This document shows, piece by piece, positions 35,052-44,503 of a DNA stretch of 64,000 nt (positions within the stretch are counted from its first letter, which is position 1; every line of letters begins with the position of its first letter). A program made the translations under genes and the position numbers. The DNA is from Cyanobacteria bacterium UBA2566 (lineage in GTDB: Bacteria; Cyanobacteriota; Cyanobacteriia; Cyanobacteriales; Desertifilaceae), in contig DDLS01000119.1 in assembly GCA_002340255.1 (NCBI GenBank), forward strand, positions 10,350 to 74,349. The letters are read 5' to 3'. The notes beneath the pieces are model-generated. The model did not search any database and was not told the DNA's origin. It saw nothing but the letters and a program-made list of their open reading frames with translations.

Positions 35052-35555
35052 ATGAAGGAAACCATGCAAAAGCGCGGCCAGGAGTGGCTAGAAAACCTGT
35101 TAAACAAGATGGGACTAACCACTGCGGTGAAGGTGGAGGTAATTGAAGGATGGTCAGGACAGGAAACGTCTTGGTTAATGATTGACCCTTCACCTTTGAA
35201 TGAGTCCCAGATTGAACAGTTGGTGGGTACGGGGGGCGAAAGTTTAGATGCCATTCAGTATCTGATTAATGCAATTCTCAATCTGGGACAAGACCGGGAG
35301 GAACAGGGGTCGTTTACAGTTGAGTTGAATGGCTATCGTCACCAGCGACAGCAGGAAGTGCAGAAAATGGCTGAGGTGGCGGCTTATACGGTGCGTCAAA
35401 CGGCGATCGCGTATGAGATGAAGGCGCTCTCATCGGCGGAAAGGCGAGAAGTGCATCAGTTTTTGCAATCGCATGAGGATCTAGAGACGGAGAGTGTCGG
35501 TAAGGAGCCTCATCGATGCTTGATTGTACGAGTGCGATCCCAGCTCACGGAGTAG
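35052..35555 (+). CDS. jag: Jag/KhpB-like R3H RNA-binding protein
   Basis: The 167-residue protein has an N-terminal KH-like module (GGESLDAIQYLINAILNLG) and a C-terminal R3H domain with ALSSAERREVHQFLQSH and the closing RCLIVRVR segment. Jag/KhpB proteins bind RNA and pair with KhpA; they typically follow yidC, as here, 15 bases after its stop. The N-terminal Jag-N domain found in Firmicutes is absent or replaced by a short helical part, which is usual for cyanobacteria. Confidence 0.92.
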   Translation: MKETMQKRGQEWLENLLNKMGLTTAVKVEVIEGWSGQETSWLMIDPSPLNESQIEQLVGTGGESLDAIQYLINAILNLGQDREEQGSFTVELNGYRHQRQQEVQKMAEVAAYTVRQTAIAYEMKALSSAERREVHQFLQSHEDLETESVGKEPHRCLIVRVRSQLTE

Positions 35556-35570
35556 TTTGCAAGGAGGTGG

Positions 35571-36092
35571 ATGATGCAGATGATCCATATTCCTGGGTTG
35601 TTGAAGTGCCCAGATGGAAAACTCAAGATTGAGGTTGATGAGTATTTGGATGGGTTAGATTCTTTGATGCCTGTTGAGGGCTGGATTAAGATGATTCACC
35701 AAGGGAGTTATTTGGAGGTGAAGGCGATCGCCGAAACGATCGTAACCCTGAAGTGCGATCGCTGTCTGCAACAATATAATTATCGACTGCGGGCGAAAGC
35801 GAAGGAAATGATTTGGCTCGATCCCAATGCCGAGACTCTCAATGATAATCTACCGTTAGAGCGAGAAGTGGCTTTAGAGGATTTGGTGGAAACCCTATCC
35901 CCTCAAGGTCATTTTGACCCTGAAGCTTGGCTCTACGAACAGCTTTGCTTAAGACTTCCCCATCGGCAATTATGCGATAAAGATTGTCCAGGAATTGAGG
36001 TGACTCAGGAAATGGCTGCACCTGACGATACTGCTATGGATTCCCGTTGGTCAGCTTTGGCAAGTCTTAAGGATCAATTCCCACGAGCTTAA
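35571..36092 (+). CDS. YceD-like DUF177 protein
   Basis: The 173-residue DUF177/YceD protein has the CxxC pair KCDRCLQQYNY and, further on, LCDKDCPGI, with the acidic segment LPLEREVALEDLVETL between them. YceD-family proteins are associated with 23S rRNA accumulation and lie beside rpmF in other bacteria; here it closes the rpmH-yidC group. The ribosome site AAGGAGGTGG ends directly before the ATG at 35571; the in-frame ATG at 35574 has better spacing (six bases) from AGGAGG and may be the true start. Confidence 0.88.
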   Translation: MMQMIHIPGLLKCPDGKLKIEVDEYLDGLDSLMPVEGWIKMIHQGSYLEVKAIAETIVTLKCDRCLQQYNYRLRAKAKEMIWLDPNAETLNDNLPLEREVALEDLVETLSPQGHFDPEAWLYEQLCLRLPHRQLCDKDCPGIEVTQEMAAPDDTAMDSRWSALASLKDQFPRA

Positions 36093-36135
36093 TCATAAAA
36101 CTCTAATCTATTTAACCAGACTTGATCTTGGATCG

Positions 36136-39100
36136 CTATTGTGCCTGATTCAAGCAAGCTTCCAGCTTTTGGGCGAGAACCCAGACGTGGGGCGATCGTA
36201 TCATCCCATAATGGTCGCCGGGAATCATATAAGTTTCCAACTCCCCTGTCACCCAAGTACTCCACCCTCGGTCTTCTTCTAGTTCACTGGCTGCAAATAG
36301 AGCGACTCGACCCCAATAAGGCTGAGGTTGATAATCGTATACGGCCTTCAGGTTTGCTTTGAAAACCTCAAACAACCAATCCATCTGTTTAAGGGAGATT
36401 TCTCGCGGCAAAATATTCAGGCGTTTGGCTTCAGTTAAGATGCGACCTAACTGTTCTGAGGGTTGAAGCGGGTAAAGTTCATGGGTCGAAATTGAGAACT
36501 CTGTACCAAATATACCGCCGAGATCGCCCAATAGAGTATTCATCAAAAAAGCCTCATCAATCGGTTGTTGATTGTGGCTCGGTGCATAGCTGTCAATCAA
36601 CGCCAGTAGCTCGACGTTTTGCCCCAAAGTTTGCAACTGCCGTGCCATTTCCCAAGCAACGATACCGCCCATTGACCAGCCGCTCAGATAGTACGGACCG
36701 GCGGGCTGAATTTCCTGTAATACTTCTATATAAATAGCCGCCATCTCTTCTATTGTTGTCAAAGGTTCCTGTTCGCCAGATAACCCCAGAGACTGCAAGC
36801 CATAAAATGGTCGGTTGTTGCCCAGATTTTGGGCTAGCTCTGCATAACACAGAACGTTGCCGCCAACCGGATGTACGCAGAACAATGGTGGCAACTCTCC
36901 TGAAGATTGAATCGGCACCAAGGGAGAATGGGAGCGGACTTGGCTTTGGGAGGAGAGCAAATGGGCTTGGCTTTCGATCGTCGGTTCTGTAAACAGAGTA
37001 GTCAAAGGTAGGTGAATGCCTAATTGCCGTTCGATGCGAGCCATCAAACGAACGGCTAACAGGGAATGACCGCCCAATTCAAAGAAGTTGTCTTGTACTC
37101 CAAGGGTGGAAATTTTGAGAACTTCCGACCAAATTTGGCATAGTTGTAGTTCCGTAGTGGTGCGGGGGGCGATCGCTCCTTTTTCTCTCTGTTCTTTATC
37201 TGGTGCAGGGAGGGCGCGGGGATTTACTTTGCCATTAGGCGTTAGAGGCAATGCCTCTAAAAACACAAATGCACTGGGAACCATGTAGTCCGGTAGCTTC
37301 GTTTTCAGGAAACCGCGCACATCAGACCCCGCTAGTTCTTCTGCCTCGGAAACGATATAGGCTACTAGACGCTTATCCCCGGTCGAATCTTCGCGGATGA
37401 TAACGATTGCTTCACGTACTTCTGGATGTTGGGCTAAAGTTGCTTCAATCTCTCCGAGTTCGATGCGGAAACCTCTGATTTTCACTTGGTTGTCGATGCG
37501 TCCGATAAATTCAATCTTGCCATCCGGGAGATAGCGCGCTTTATCGCCGGTTTTGTAAAGGCGCGAACCCGGTTCGTCACTAAAGGGATTGGAGATAAAC
37601 TTTTGCTCGGTTAATTCGGGGCGGTTGAGATAGCCTCGCGCTAACCCTGCACCGCCGATATGGAGTTCGCCCGGTACGCCTATGGGGACAGGCTGGAGAT
37701 GCTGGTCGAGAATATAGATTTGGGTATTGGGAAGAGGACACCCCAGAGGAAGCGTTGAACTATTTTCTATTGATAACTCTGGCTCCAATCGATAAGTTAA
37801 TACGCCAACGGTCGCTTCAGTCGGTCCGTAATGATTGAAGATCGTACATTGGGGAGCTTGAGATTGAAGGTAACCCACCCAATCGGAACGAGAAGCTTCA
37901 CCGCCTAAGATTAGAACTTGACGGGGTAACAATTGCTCGGAACGAGACGAGCTTTGCAAAGCCATGAGATGGGAGGGCACAATTTTGAGGCAATCAATGT
38001 TTTGGTGCTGTATATAATCTCCTAAAGCATCAGGTTGAGAAGATGTTTCTTGGGAGATGATATGAAGACATCCTCCTGTGCATAAAGCTGGAAAAATGAT
38101 CGTGTTCCCTAAATCAGTAGTAATACTAGAGACCAAAGCAAAGTGTTCACAAGAGTTGAGATTAAATTGCCGAACAATCCCATGAAGGTAGTTGATCATC
38201 GATTTATGTGCGATCGCGACTCCTTTGGGTTGACCCGTAGTTCCTGATGTGTAAATAACGTAGAGCAAGTTGTCTGGCTTGGCTTGAGTCACTAAGTTGC
38301 TATTTGCTTCTTGTGCGATTACGCTCCAATCTACATCTAACAAAACCTGACGTACTCGCTCTTGTAGCTGTAGATGCCCCAACTTTTTCTCAGTCAGCAA
38401 CACTGATACTTGGGCATCTAAGATTTGATAAGCTAATCTATCTGGAGGAGAATTGGGGTCTAAAGGCAGATACGCCCCACCTGCTTTAAGAATTCCCAAC
38501 AGTCCTACTATCATTTCCACAGAGCGCTCTACACAAATCCCCACCAGCACATCCTGCCCGACTCCCAAGTTTTGCAAATAATGCGCCAATTGATTTGCTT
38601 TCCCGTTGAGTTCCCGATAGGTTAGCTGTTTGTCCTCAAAAACCACTGCTACAGAATCGGGAGTGCGTTTTACTTGCTCCTCAAATAACTGGTGGATGCA
38701 CCGATCCTGGAGATATTCGACTTGGGTATCGTTCCACTCTACTAATAATTGATGGCGTTCCGCTTCTATCAGTAACGGTAGTTCGCTAACTGGTGCTTTG
38801 GGATTAGCTAGAATTCCTTCTAGCAACGTCTTGAAATGCCCCATCATGCGACGAATTGTTGTGGATTCAAACAAATCGCGATTGTATTCCCAATAGCCAA
38901 TTAATCCCGCTGCTGTCTCCTCCATGGACAACGTTAAATCGAACTTGGCTTTGGCGCTTTCTATCTGTAACCAATTAAAACTCACCTCCGGTAACTCCAG
39001 AGGTTTCATCGGTGCATTTTGCAGAGCAAACATCACCTGAAAAATCGGCGAGTGGCTGAGGCTGCGTTCTGGTTGCAATGCCTCCACCAACTGCTCAAAC

Positions 39101-42100
39101 GGGACATCTTGATGGGCGTAGGCATCCAAACAAGTTTGCCGCACTTGTTGCAAAAGTTGGGAGAAACTGGGATTGTCTTCAAATTGACTTCGCAACACCA
39201 AAGTATTGACAAAAAATCCAATCAGTCCTTCTATTTCGCTGCGGTTGCGGTTAGCAATGGGCGTACCGACAACAATATCTTCTTGAGAGCTATAGCGATA
39301 AAGTAAGGTGCTAAATGTGGCAAATAGGGTCATAAATAGAGTCACGCCCAACTCCTGACTCAGACGCTTTAGCCGTTGGGTAAATTCAATTCCCAGTTCA
39401 AAAAACTCTTTCCCTCCGTTAGCCGTCTGCACGGTTTTCCGGGGATAATCCGTGGGCAATTCTAATAAAGGAGGTGTTCCGGCTAACTGTTGTTTCCAGT
39501 AAGTCAGTTGGGGCGCGAGCATTTCCGCAGTCGCCGGTTGCCGCTGCCAGCAAGCAAAATCAGCATATTGGATGGGCAGTGGGGGTAATGGTGACGGTTT
39601 CCCTTGCACATAAGCCCCGTAGAGAACTTCTAACTCGTGGCTCAATACTCCTGTTGACCAGCCATCAGTAATAATATGGTGCATGGTGAGCAACAGTACA
39701 TAATCATCGGGGGCTAACTGGAATAGGGTTACTCGTAGTAAAGGATCGTTTGCTAGGTCAAAGGGTTGCTGAATTTCTTCTGCGGCTAAACGCTGCAACT
39801 CAAGAAACCGGGTTTCTGTGTCAGTATTGGCTGTAGAAGCGAGTTGACTAAAGAAACCGGGTTTCTGAATCTCGTGAATCACCCGGACTGGAGAACCCTC
39901 TACGGCTTGATAATTAGTCCGCAAGCTCTCGTGACGGCGAACAATTTCTTGCAGTGCCATCTCTAGGGCTTCTATCGAGAGCGAACCCGTCAAACGCAAG
40001 GCTTCTTGCTCGTTATAGGCGATACTTTTTTCCTGCAATTGATCGAGAAACCATAAGCGTTGTTCGGCAAACGAGAGGGGGAGTTCTGCTTCTCGCGGTA
40101 TGGGTTGGATGGTTGCTTGTTGTTGGCTGGAAGTGCCGAGTAGAGTTTCTGCCAATTCTGCTACGGTTGGCGATTCAAATAACCGATGCAAGGATAGTTC
40201 AACCCCAAAAGTATCCCGGACTCGCGAAATCAGTTGAGTCGCTTGGATGGAATCTCCTCCCAACATAAAGAAGTTGTCTAGGACTCCAATTTCATTGAGC
40301 GTTAACAATTCTGCCCAAAGTCCGGCGAGAATTTCTTCGGTGGGAGTTCGCGGTGCAACTAATTCTACATCGAGAACTGGGCGAGATTTATCTGGGGCGG
40401 GTAGGGCGCGGCGATCGACTTTACCGCTGGGACTTAGGGGCAGTTTGTCCAGAACCACAAATGCCGATGGAACCATATAATCGGGCAGTTTTTCTTGCAG
40501 GAACTCGCGCAACTGAGGAATTAATTGATGGTGTTGCTTGCCGGTGTAGGGCTGATTGGCATAAGCACTCCAAGGTTTGAGTCCGTTTTCTTGAGGTGCA
40601 ATAATCGTGCTGTCTGGAATGATGTTGCTGTCGGAGCGAATAAATAGGACATCATAGTAAGCTTCACTACTATTGCCTGAGCAAGTAATGTTAATCCGAT
40701 AATCGACTTCGGATTCCAATTGCCACCAATCTTCGGGTTCAATGCCTTCTGGGGTAATCTGTTGTCGCAGTTCTCCGACAGTTTCGGGACATTCAGGACT
40801 GGCTAATCTTTCTATCGCTTGCAAGTCTGCCCAAATTCTGGCGTTAGGAACGCGGGTGAGAACGAGGATTTCTGGGGCAGTTTCTTGCAGTTGTTGGCGA
40901 ACTTTCGCCACAGTTAAATTATCTGGTTGCCAGTTTAGATAAATGGGGGGTTTTGTGGCATTTTGGGATTTTTTGCCAATATGAAGAACGATATCGTAGC
41001 GGAAACGAGTGAGTTCGTTTTGGTAATGCCCGCGCTTGAGTTGGATTTCTACATGGCTAATTTGGGGTAAGTGTTGTTTGAGGGCGATGAAGAAATCCGG
41101 GTCGATAATGAGTCGTTGCTCTCGCGAGAGGCGATCGCCGATCCTGTGCCTTAATTGTGCTACAGACAGTTCAGCGGACGCTTGATATAACTGCACTGAG
41201 GTATGAAAGGCTTCCAACAAGGGCAAACTGAGGATGTCCCCTAGGAAAATTTGGCCTCCGGGTTCAACTAACGATACCGCCGTTTCGATAACTTCCACTA
41301 AATAATCGATACTGGGGAAAAACTGAATTACTGAGTTGGAGATAGCGGTGTCAAAAGTTTCTTGGACTATTTCACCTAATCCATCTGCTGGAGTCTGTCG
41401 CAAGGTGACTGACTGGGCTAACTCGTTATTACCCATTTGTCGTTCTAGGTAACGAATGGCTTCCCCTGAAAGATCCGTGGCGTAGTAATGCTGGCATTGG
41501 GGAGCCATCCGAAACAGGAGTAAACCCGTGCCGCAGCCAATTTCTAATAATCGATCGGGCTGCAACGACAGAATCCGCTCTACGGTATAGTCAACCCATT
41601 CTTGCACTTGTTCGGGGTCGAGGTCTTTGCCGGTATAAGAGTCGTTCCAGCCACCAATATGAAAGCTACCGTCTTGGGTTTCGTCGGGTTGGATATAAGC
41701 TTCATCCCAGATTTTCTGCCATTTTTGGGTCTGTTCGCTGGTATCTTCTGGATTTTGCTCGTCAGTGGCAGAACCGGGAACGATGTATGCGACTAAGCGT
41801 TTCTGGTTGGGGACATCTTCTCTTGCTTCAACGATCGCCTGTTTGACTTCTGGATTTTGGCTGAGGGTGGCTTCGATTTCTCCGAGTTCGATGCGATAGC
41901 CCCGTACTTTTACTTGGTGGTCGATGCGTCCAAGATATTCAATATTGCCATCGGGTAAGTAGCGAGCTAAATCTCCAGTTTTGTAGAGACGGGAGTTGGG
42001 GTCTTGGCTAAAGGGATTAGGAATAAATTTTTCTGCGGTGAGTTCTAGTCTGTTTAAATATCCCCGCGCTAAACCTGAACCCCCGATATGCAGTTCTCCG

Positions 42101-43179
42101 GATTCGCCAATGGGAACGGGTTCTCGATCTGAATCGAGAATATAAGTTTTCGTGTTAGCAATCGGTTGTCCGATCGCTATTTTCCCTTCACCGGGTTTGA
42201 CTCGGTACAGGGTTGCCCAAACGGTAATTTCTGTCGGCCCGTATAAGTTCCAAAGAGAGGCACATTTTTCTAATAATGGGTTAGCTAATGTCCTGGATAA
42301 GCGCTCTCCGGTGGAAATGATTTTCAGGTTTTGGCTCCCTTGCCAACCGGCATCTAACAGCATTCGCCACGTGGCTGGAGTGGCTGACATGATTGTGGCA
42401 CTGTGTTGGTGAATTAATGCCATTAACTGTGCGGGGTCTTTGGCAACTTCACGACGGGCAATAACAACTTTTCCGCCGACATTTAAAGGCCCATAGATTT
42501 CTGGGACTGAAACATCAAAAGAAATGGTGGTCACAGCAATCATGGTGTCTTGAATGCTCAATCCCGGAGAAGTGGCGATCGAATGTAACAAATTCGCGAC
42601 TGAACGATGGGCAATTTGCACGCCTTTGGGTTTGCCTGTGGAGCCGGAAGTGTAGATAATATAGGCTAAGTTTTCAGCATTAATATTACTTTCTAGGTTT
42701 TCTGGACTCTGTTGCGATATCTTGTCCCAATCCTTGTCTAAGTTAACCCATTTTAAAGCAGGCGATCCCCCCCAACCCGATATGAGTTGCTCTTGGGTGA
42801 CGACAATTGACAAAGCGGCATCTTCAACCATCAAGGCAATTCGCTCTTGGGGATAAGCGGGGTCTAAGGGTACATAAGCGCCACCGGCTTTGAGAATTCC
42901 CAACATAGCCACTACCATGTCCAAGGAGCGATCGACGCACAGACCCACCAATACCTCTGGTCCGACTCCCAACCCTTGCAAGTGGCGAGCCAGTTGGTTG
43001 GCTTTGGCGTTTAACTGCCGATAGGTCAGTCGTTGAGACTCGAATACAACAGCCACGGAGTCAGGAGTCCGGTTCGCTTGGGCTTCAAATAACTGATGGA
43101 TGCACTTATCTTGGGGATAGTCGGCTTGAGTATTGTTCCAGGAGGGTAATGGGCGATCGCTTGCTGATGCTGTGGTCAT
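36136..43179 (-). CDS. Two-module nonribosomal peptide synthetase (A-MT-T-C-A-T-TE)
   Basis: This 2347-residue NRPS has, in order: adenylation domain A1 (~20-470) with YTSGSTGKPKG; a SAM methyltransferase (~485-780, LEIGCGTGLLL) inserted before the A1 end (SGKVDRRALPAP); thiolation T1 (GGDSIQ, Ser977); condensation C (HHIITDGWS, ~1165); A2 (YTSGTTGQPKG, ~1650); T2 (GGHSLL, Ser2039); and a type I thioesterase (GWSMGG, Ser2169). There is no N-terminal C domain, so module 1 starts the chain, probably N-methylated. My reading of the A2 code is D-L-T-K-I-G-H-V-G-K, an aspartate pattern. The A1 code (roughly D-V-P-S-I-T-L-V-W) is not one I recognise. No transporter, tailoring or PPTase gene is adjacent, so the product would be a small peptide released by the TE. 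Confidence 0.95.
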   Translation of the reverse strand: MTTASASDRPLPSWNNTQADYPQDKCIHQLFEAQANRTPDSVAVVFESQRLTYRQLNAKANQLARHLQGLGVGPEVLVGLCVDRSLDMVVAMLGILKAGGAYVPLDPAYPQERIALMVEDAALSIVVTQEQLISGWGGSPALKWVNLDKDWDKISQQSPENLESNINAENLAYIIYTSGSTGKPKGVQIAHRSVANLLHSIATSPGLSIQDTMIAVTTISFDVSVPEIYGPLNVGGKVVIARREVAKDPAQLMALIHQHSATIMSATPATWRMLLDAGWQGSQNLKIISTGERLSRTLANPLLEKCASLWNLYGPTEITVWATLYRVKPGEGKIAIGQPIANTKTYILDSDREPVPIGESGELHIGGSGLARGYLNRLELTAEKFIPNPFSQDPNSRLYKTGDLARYLPDGNIEYLGRIDHQVKVRGYRIELGEIEATLSQNPEVKQAIVEAREDVPNQKRLVAYIVPGSATDEQNPEDTSEQTQKWQKIWDEAYIQPDETQDGSFHIGGWNDSYTGKDLDPEQVQEWVDYTVERILSLQPDRLLEIGCGTGLLLFRMAPQCQHYYATDLSGEAIRYLERQMGNNELAQSVTLRQTPADGLGEIVQETFDTAISNSVIQFFPSIDYLVEVIETAVSLVEPGGQIFLGDILSLPLLEAFHTSVQLYQASAELSVAQLRHRIGDRLSREQRLIIDPDFFIALKQHLPQISHVEIQLKRGHYQNELTRFRYDIVLHIGKKSQNATKPPIYLNWQPDNLTVAKVRQQLQETAPEILVLTRVPNARIWADLQAIERLASPECPETVGELRQQITPEGIEPEDWWQLESEVDYRINITCSGNSSEAYYDVLFIRSDSNIIPDSTIIAPQENGLKPWSAYANQPYTGKQHHQLIPQLREFLQEKLPDYMVPSAFVVLDKLPLSPSGKVDRRALPAPDKSRPVLDVELVAPRTPTEEILAGLWAELLTLNEIGVLDNFFMLGGDSIQATQLISRVRDTFGVELSLHRLFESPTVAELAETLLGTSSQQQATIQPIPREAELPLSFAEQRLWFLDQLQEKSIAYNEQEALRLTGSLSIEALEMALQEIVRRHESLRTNYQAVEGSPVRVIHEIQKPGFFSQLASTANTDTETRFLELQRLAAEEIQQPFDLANDPLLRVTLFQLAPDDYVLLLTMHHIITDGWSTGVLSHELEVLYGAYVQGKPSPLPPLPIQYADFACWQRQPATAEMLAPQLTYWKQQLAGTPPLLELPTDYPRKTVQTANGGKEFFELGIEFTQRLKRLSQELGVTLFMTLFATFSTLLYRYSSQEDIVVGTPIANRNRSEIEGLIGFFVNTLVLRSQFEDNPSFSQLLQQVRQTCLDAYAHQDVPFEQLVEALQPERSLSHSPIFQVMFALQNAPMKPLELPEVSFNWLQIESAKAKFDLTLSMEETAAGLIGYWEYNRDLFESTTIRRMMGHFKTLLEGILANPKAPVSELPLLIEAERHQLLVEWNDTQVEYLQDRCIHQLFEEQVKRTPDSVAVVFEDKQLTYRELNGKANQLAHYLQNLGVGQDVLVGICVERSVEMIVGLLGILKAGGAYLPLDPNSPPDRLAYQILDAQVSVLLTEKKLGHLQLQERVRQVLLDVDWSVIAQEANSNLVTQAKPDNLLYVIYTSGTTGQPKGVAIAHKSMINYLHGIVRQFNLNSCEHFALVSSITTDLGNTIIFPALCTGGCLHIISQETSSQPDALGDYIQHQNIDCLKIVPSHLMALQSSSRSEQLLPRQVLILGGEASRSDWVGYLQSQAPQCTIFNHYGPTEATVGVLTYRLEPELSIENSSTLPLGCPLPNTQIYILDQHLQPVPIGVPGELHIGGAGLARGYLNRPELTEQKFISNPFSDEPGSRLYKTGDKARYLPDGKIEFIGRIDNQVKIRGFRIELGEIEATLAQHPEVREAIVIIREDSTGDKRLVAYIVSEAEELAGSDVRGFLKTKLPDYMVPSAFVFLEALPLTPNGKVNPRALPAPDKEQREKGAIAPRTTTELQLCQIWSEVLKISTLGVQDNFFELGGHSLLAVRLMARIERQLGIHLPLTTLFTEPTIESQAHLLSSQSQVRSHSPLVPIQSSGELPPLFCVHPVGGNVLCYAELAQNLGNNRPFYGLQSLGLSGEQEPLTTIEEMAAIYIEVLQEIQPAGPYYLSGWSMGGIVAWEMARQLQTLGQNVELLALIDSYAPSHNQQPIDEAFLMNTLLGDLGGIFGTEFSISTHELYPLQPSEQLGRILTEAKRLNILPREISLKQMDWLFEVFKANLKAVYDYQPQPYWGRVALFAASELEEDRGWSTWVTGELETYMIPGDHYGMIRSPHVWVLAQKLEACLNQAQ

Positions 43180-43326
43180 AGACTAATTTTCCGGTTTAAC
43201 TTGGGAGCTAGGGTAAGTTCCTAGTTTATTTTATAGGGCGATCGCTCCTACTTCTCGAATCTTCTATAAACAATACTTTAATTCCTGTGTAGAACTTGGA
43301 CTATAGTTAGTTTTAGCCTTATTACT

Positions 43327-43713
43327 CTAGCCTAAACCCCCAAGCAATCCTAAAATCATACCCAAGACCAAGACCAAAATAAGAGCCACCAATGTAACGA
43401 TCAAAACCCAGTATTGTAAGGTGTAAAGTTTTCGCAACTCTCCTAATGCACCCATTAAATGTTCTATATCCTGACCTTCAGTATCGACAATTCGCTTAAA
43501 GGCAGTAGAGGCTTGGTATGTCCAAATACCGATTAAAAAATCAGCCACTCCTGAGATCGTGGCTCCGATACCTTCTTCCGATCCGCGCAGTCCAAAGATG
43601 ACCGTTAGCACTCCACCAATCATCAAAAAGATACTGACAAATTTCATGCGACTGGCTAATTGCCCAATCAGCGCATTTTGGGAACCATCAAATTCATAAT
43701 TATCAAATTGCAT
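43327..43713 (-). CDS. Small membrane protein of unknown function
   Basis: The 128-residue product has three hydrophobic segments: MKFVSIFLMIGGVLTVIFGL, a shorter one at IGATISGVADFLIGIWTYQA, and a strongly hydrophobic C-terminus WVLIVTLVALILVLVLGMIL. The central stretch VDTEGQDIEHLMGALGELRK is polar and helical. I recognise no family name. It lies downstream of nothing obvious; a gap of 147 bases separates it from the NRPS start on the same strand, and whether it belongs with that gene is unclear. Confidence 0.75.
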   Translation of the reverse strand: MQFDNYEFDGSQNALIGQLASRMKFVSIFLMIGGVLTVIFGLRGSEEGIGATISGVADFLIGIWTYQASTAFKRIVDTEGQDIEHLMGALGELRKLYTLQYWVLIVTLVALILVLVLGMILGLLGGLG

Positions 43714-43775
43714 AGTTAGAGCCTATTGTAAATAGACTCTGATATTATATCAGAGTGTTTACCCAGAGATCGAAG

Positions 43776-43963
43776 ATGCCGGCCAAAGATATTTATCATG
43801 ATGCAGTCAAACATGCCTTGATTAAAGACGGTTGGACAATAAAGATGACGTTGACGAAAACTTTTTTAGGAGAAAATCAATTCAAGAAGTGGCCAAAGTC
43901 AATCAGCTCTGGTTAATTGTGGTTGATATGGAGAAGGAAGAAGTCATACCATGGATAAATTAG
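43776..43963 (+). pseudogene. xisH remnant (internal deletion and frameshift)
   Basis: The ATG at 43776 opens a frame that begins exactly like XisH (MPAKDIYHDAVKHALIKDGW) but diverges after about 22 residues and stops. In another frame, ENFFRRKSIQEV and then LWLIVVDMEKEEVIPWIN to a TAG at 43961-43963 resemble the C-terminal end of XisH. XisH is normally ~138 residues, so about 200 internal bases are missing and the reading frame is lost. XisH has a PD-(D/E)XK-like nuclease fold; named from fdxN element excision in Anabaena. The remnant overlaps the intact xisI by 13 bases. Confidence 0.82.
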
Positions 43964-44292
43964 AACACTATCGCGACTTGATTCAACAAATTTTAACTGA
44001 ATATCATGAATGGGTCTCTGGTTCATCAAATCTAGATCGAGAAAGTTGTTTAGTGTTTGATGAAACTCACGACCAATATTTTTGGCTGTTTATGGGGTGG
44101 GACGGGAAGAAGAAAATTAGAAATATTCACGTTCATATTCGGATTAAAAATGAGAAAATTCATATTGAAGAGGATTGGACGGAAGAAGGGATAGCCAATG
44201 AGCTATTGCTGAAAGGACTATCGAAGGAGGAGATTGTATTGGCGTTTCACGATCCGGAGACTCGGAAGTTTACGGAATTTGCGATCGCCTAA
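43951..44292 (+). CDS. XisI-like protein
   Basis: The 113 residues match XisI (MDKLEHYRDLIQQILTEYHE start, then LDRESCLVFDETHDQYFWLF, HIRIKNEKIHIEEDWTEEGI and LGLSKEEIVLAF-like end), a small cyanobacterial family always next to xisH. The two names come from excision of the fdxN element in heterocystous strains; XisHI pairs are widespread in cyanobacteria without such elements and their function is uncertain. Here xisI is complete, while its partner xisH is decayed. No fdxN or excisase gene is nearby. Confidence 0.92.
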   Translation: MDKLEHYRDLIQQILTEYHEWVSGSSNLDRESCLVFDETHDQYFWLFMGWDGKKKIRNIHVHIRIKNEKIHIEEDWTEEGIANELLLKGLSKEEIVLAFHDPETRKFTEFAIA

Positions 44293-44503
44293 TCCCATCT
44301 CTCTAAGTTCGTAGGTTGGATTAAGGAACGAAACCCAACAAATCCGTTGAGTTGACGTTGCGTTCTACTTGTCCAAAACCCAACCCACGAGGACATGGCG
44401 AAGCTCTTGCGATTAGAAAGAGAAGGAATTTTTTAATTTTCTTGTTCCATAGGCTTGCTCTAAACTAGACCAGAGATCGTAGTGGAGAGTTCTAGAGCCG
44501 CCT

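Noticed and set aside
40353..40580. Short plus-strand frames inside the NRPS methyltransferase/A-domain border
   Set aside because: No homology and no ribosome site; shadow frames.
36141..42412. Many plus-strand open frames opposite the NRPS
   Set aside because: All lie within the coding strand of a strongly conserved NRPS, show no family resemblance and are shadows of its codon bias.
43192..43326. A separate gene between the NRPS and the small membrane protein
   Set aside because: The gap holds only AT-rich DNA and a HIP1 octamer; no frame is long or conserved enough.
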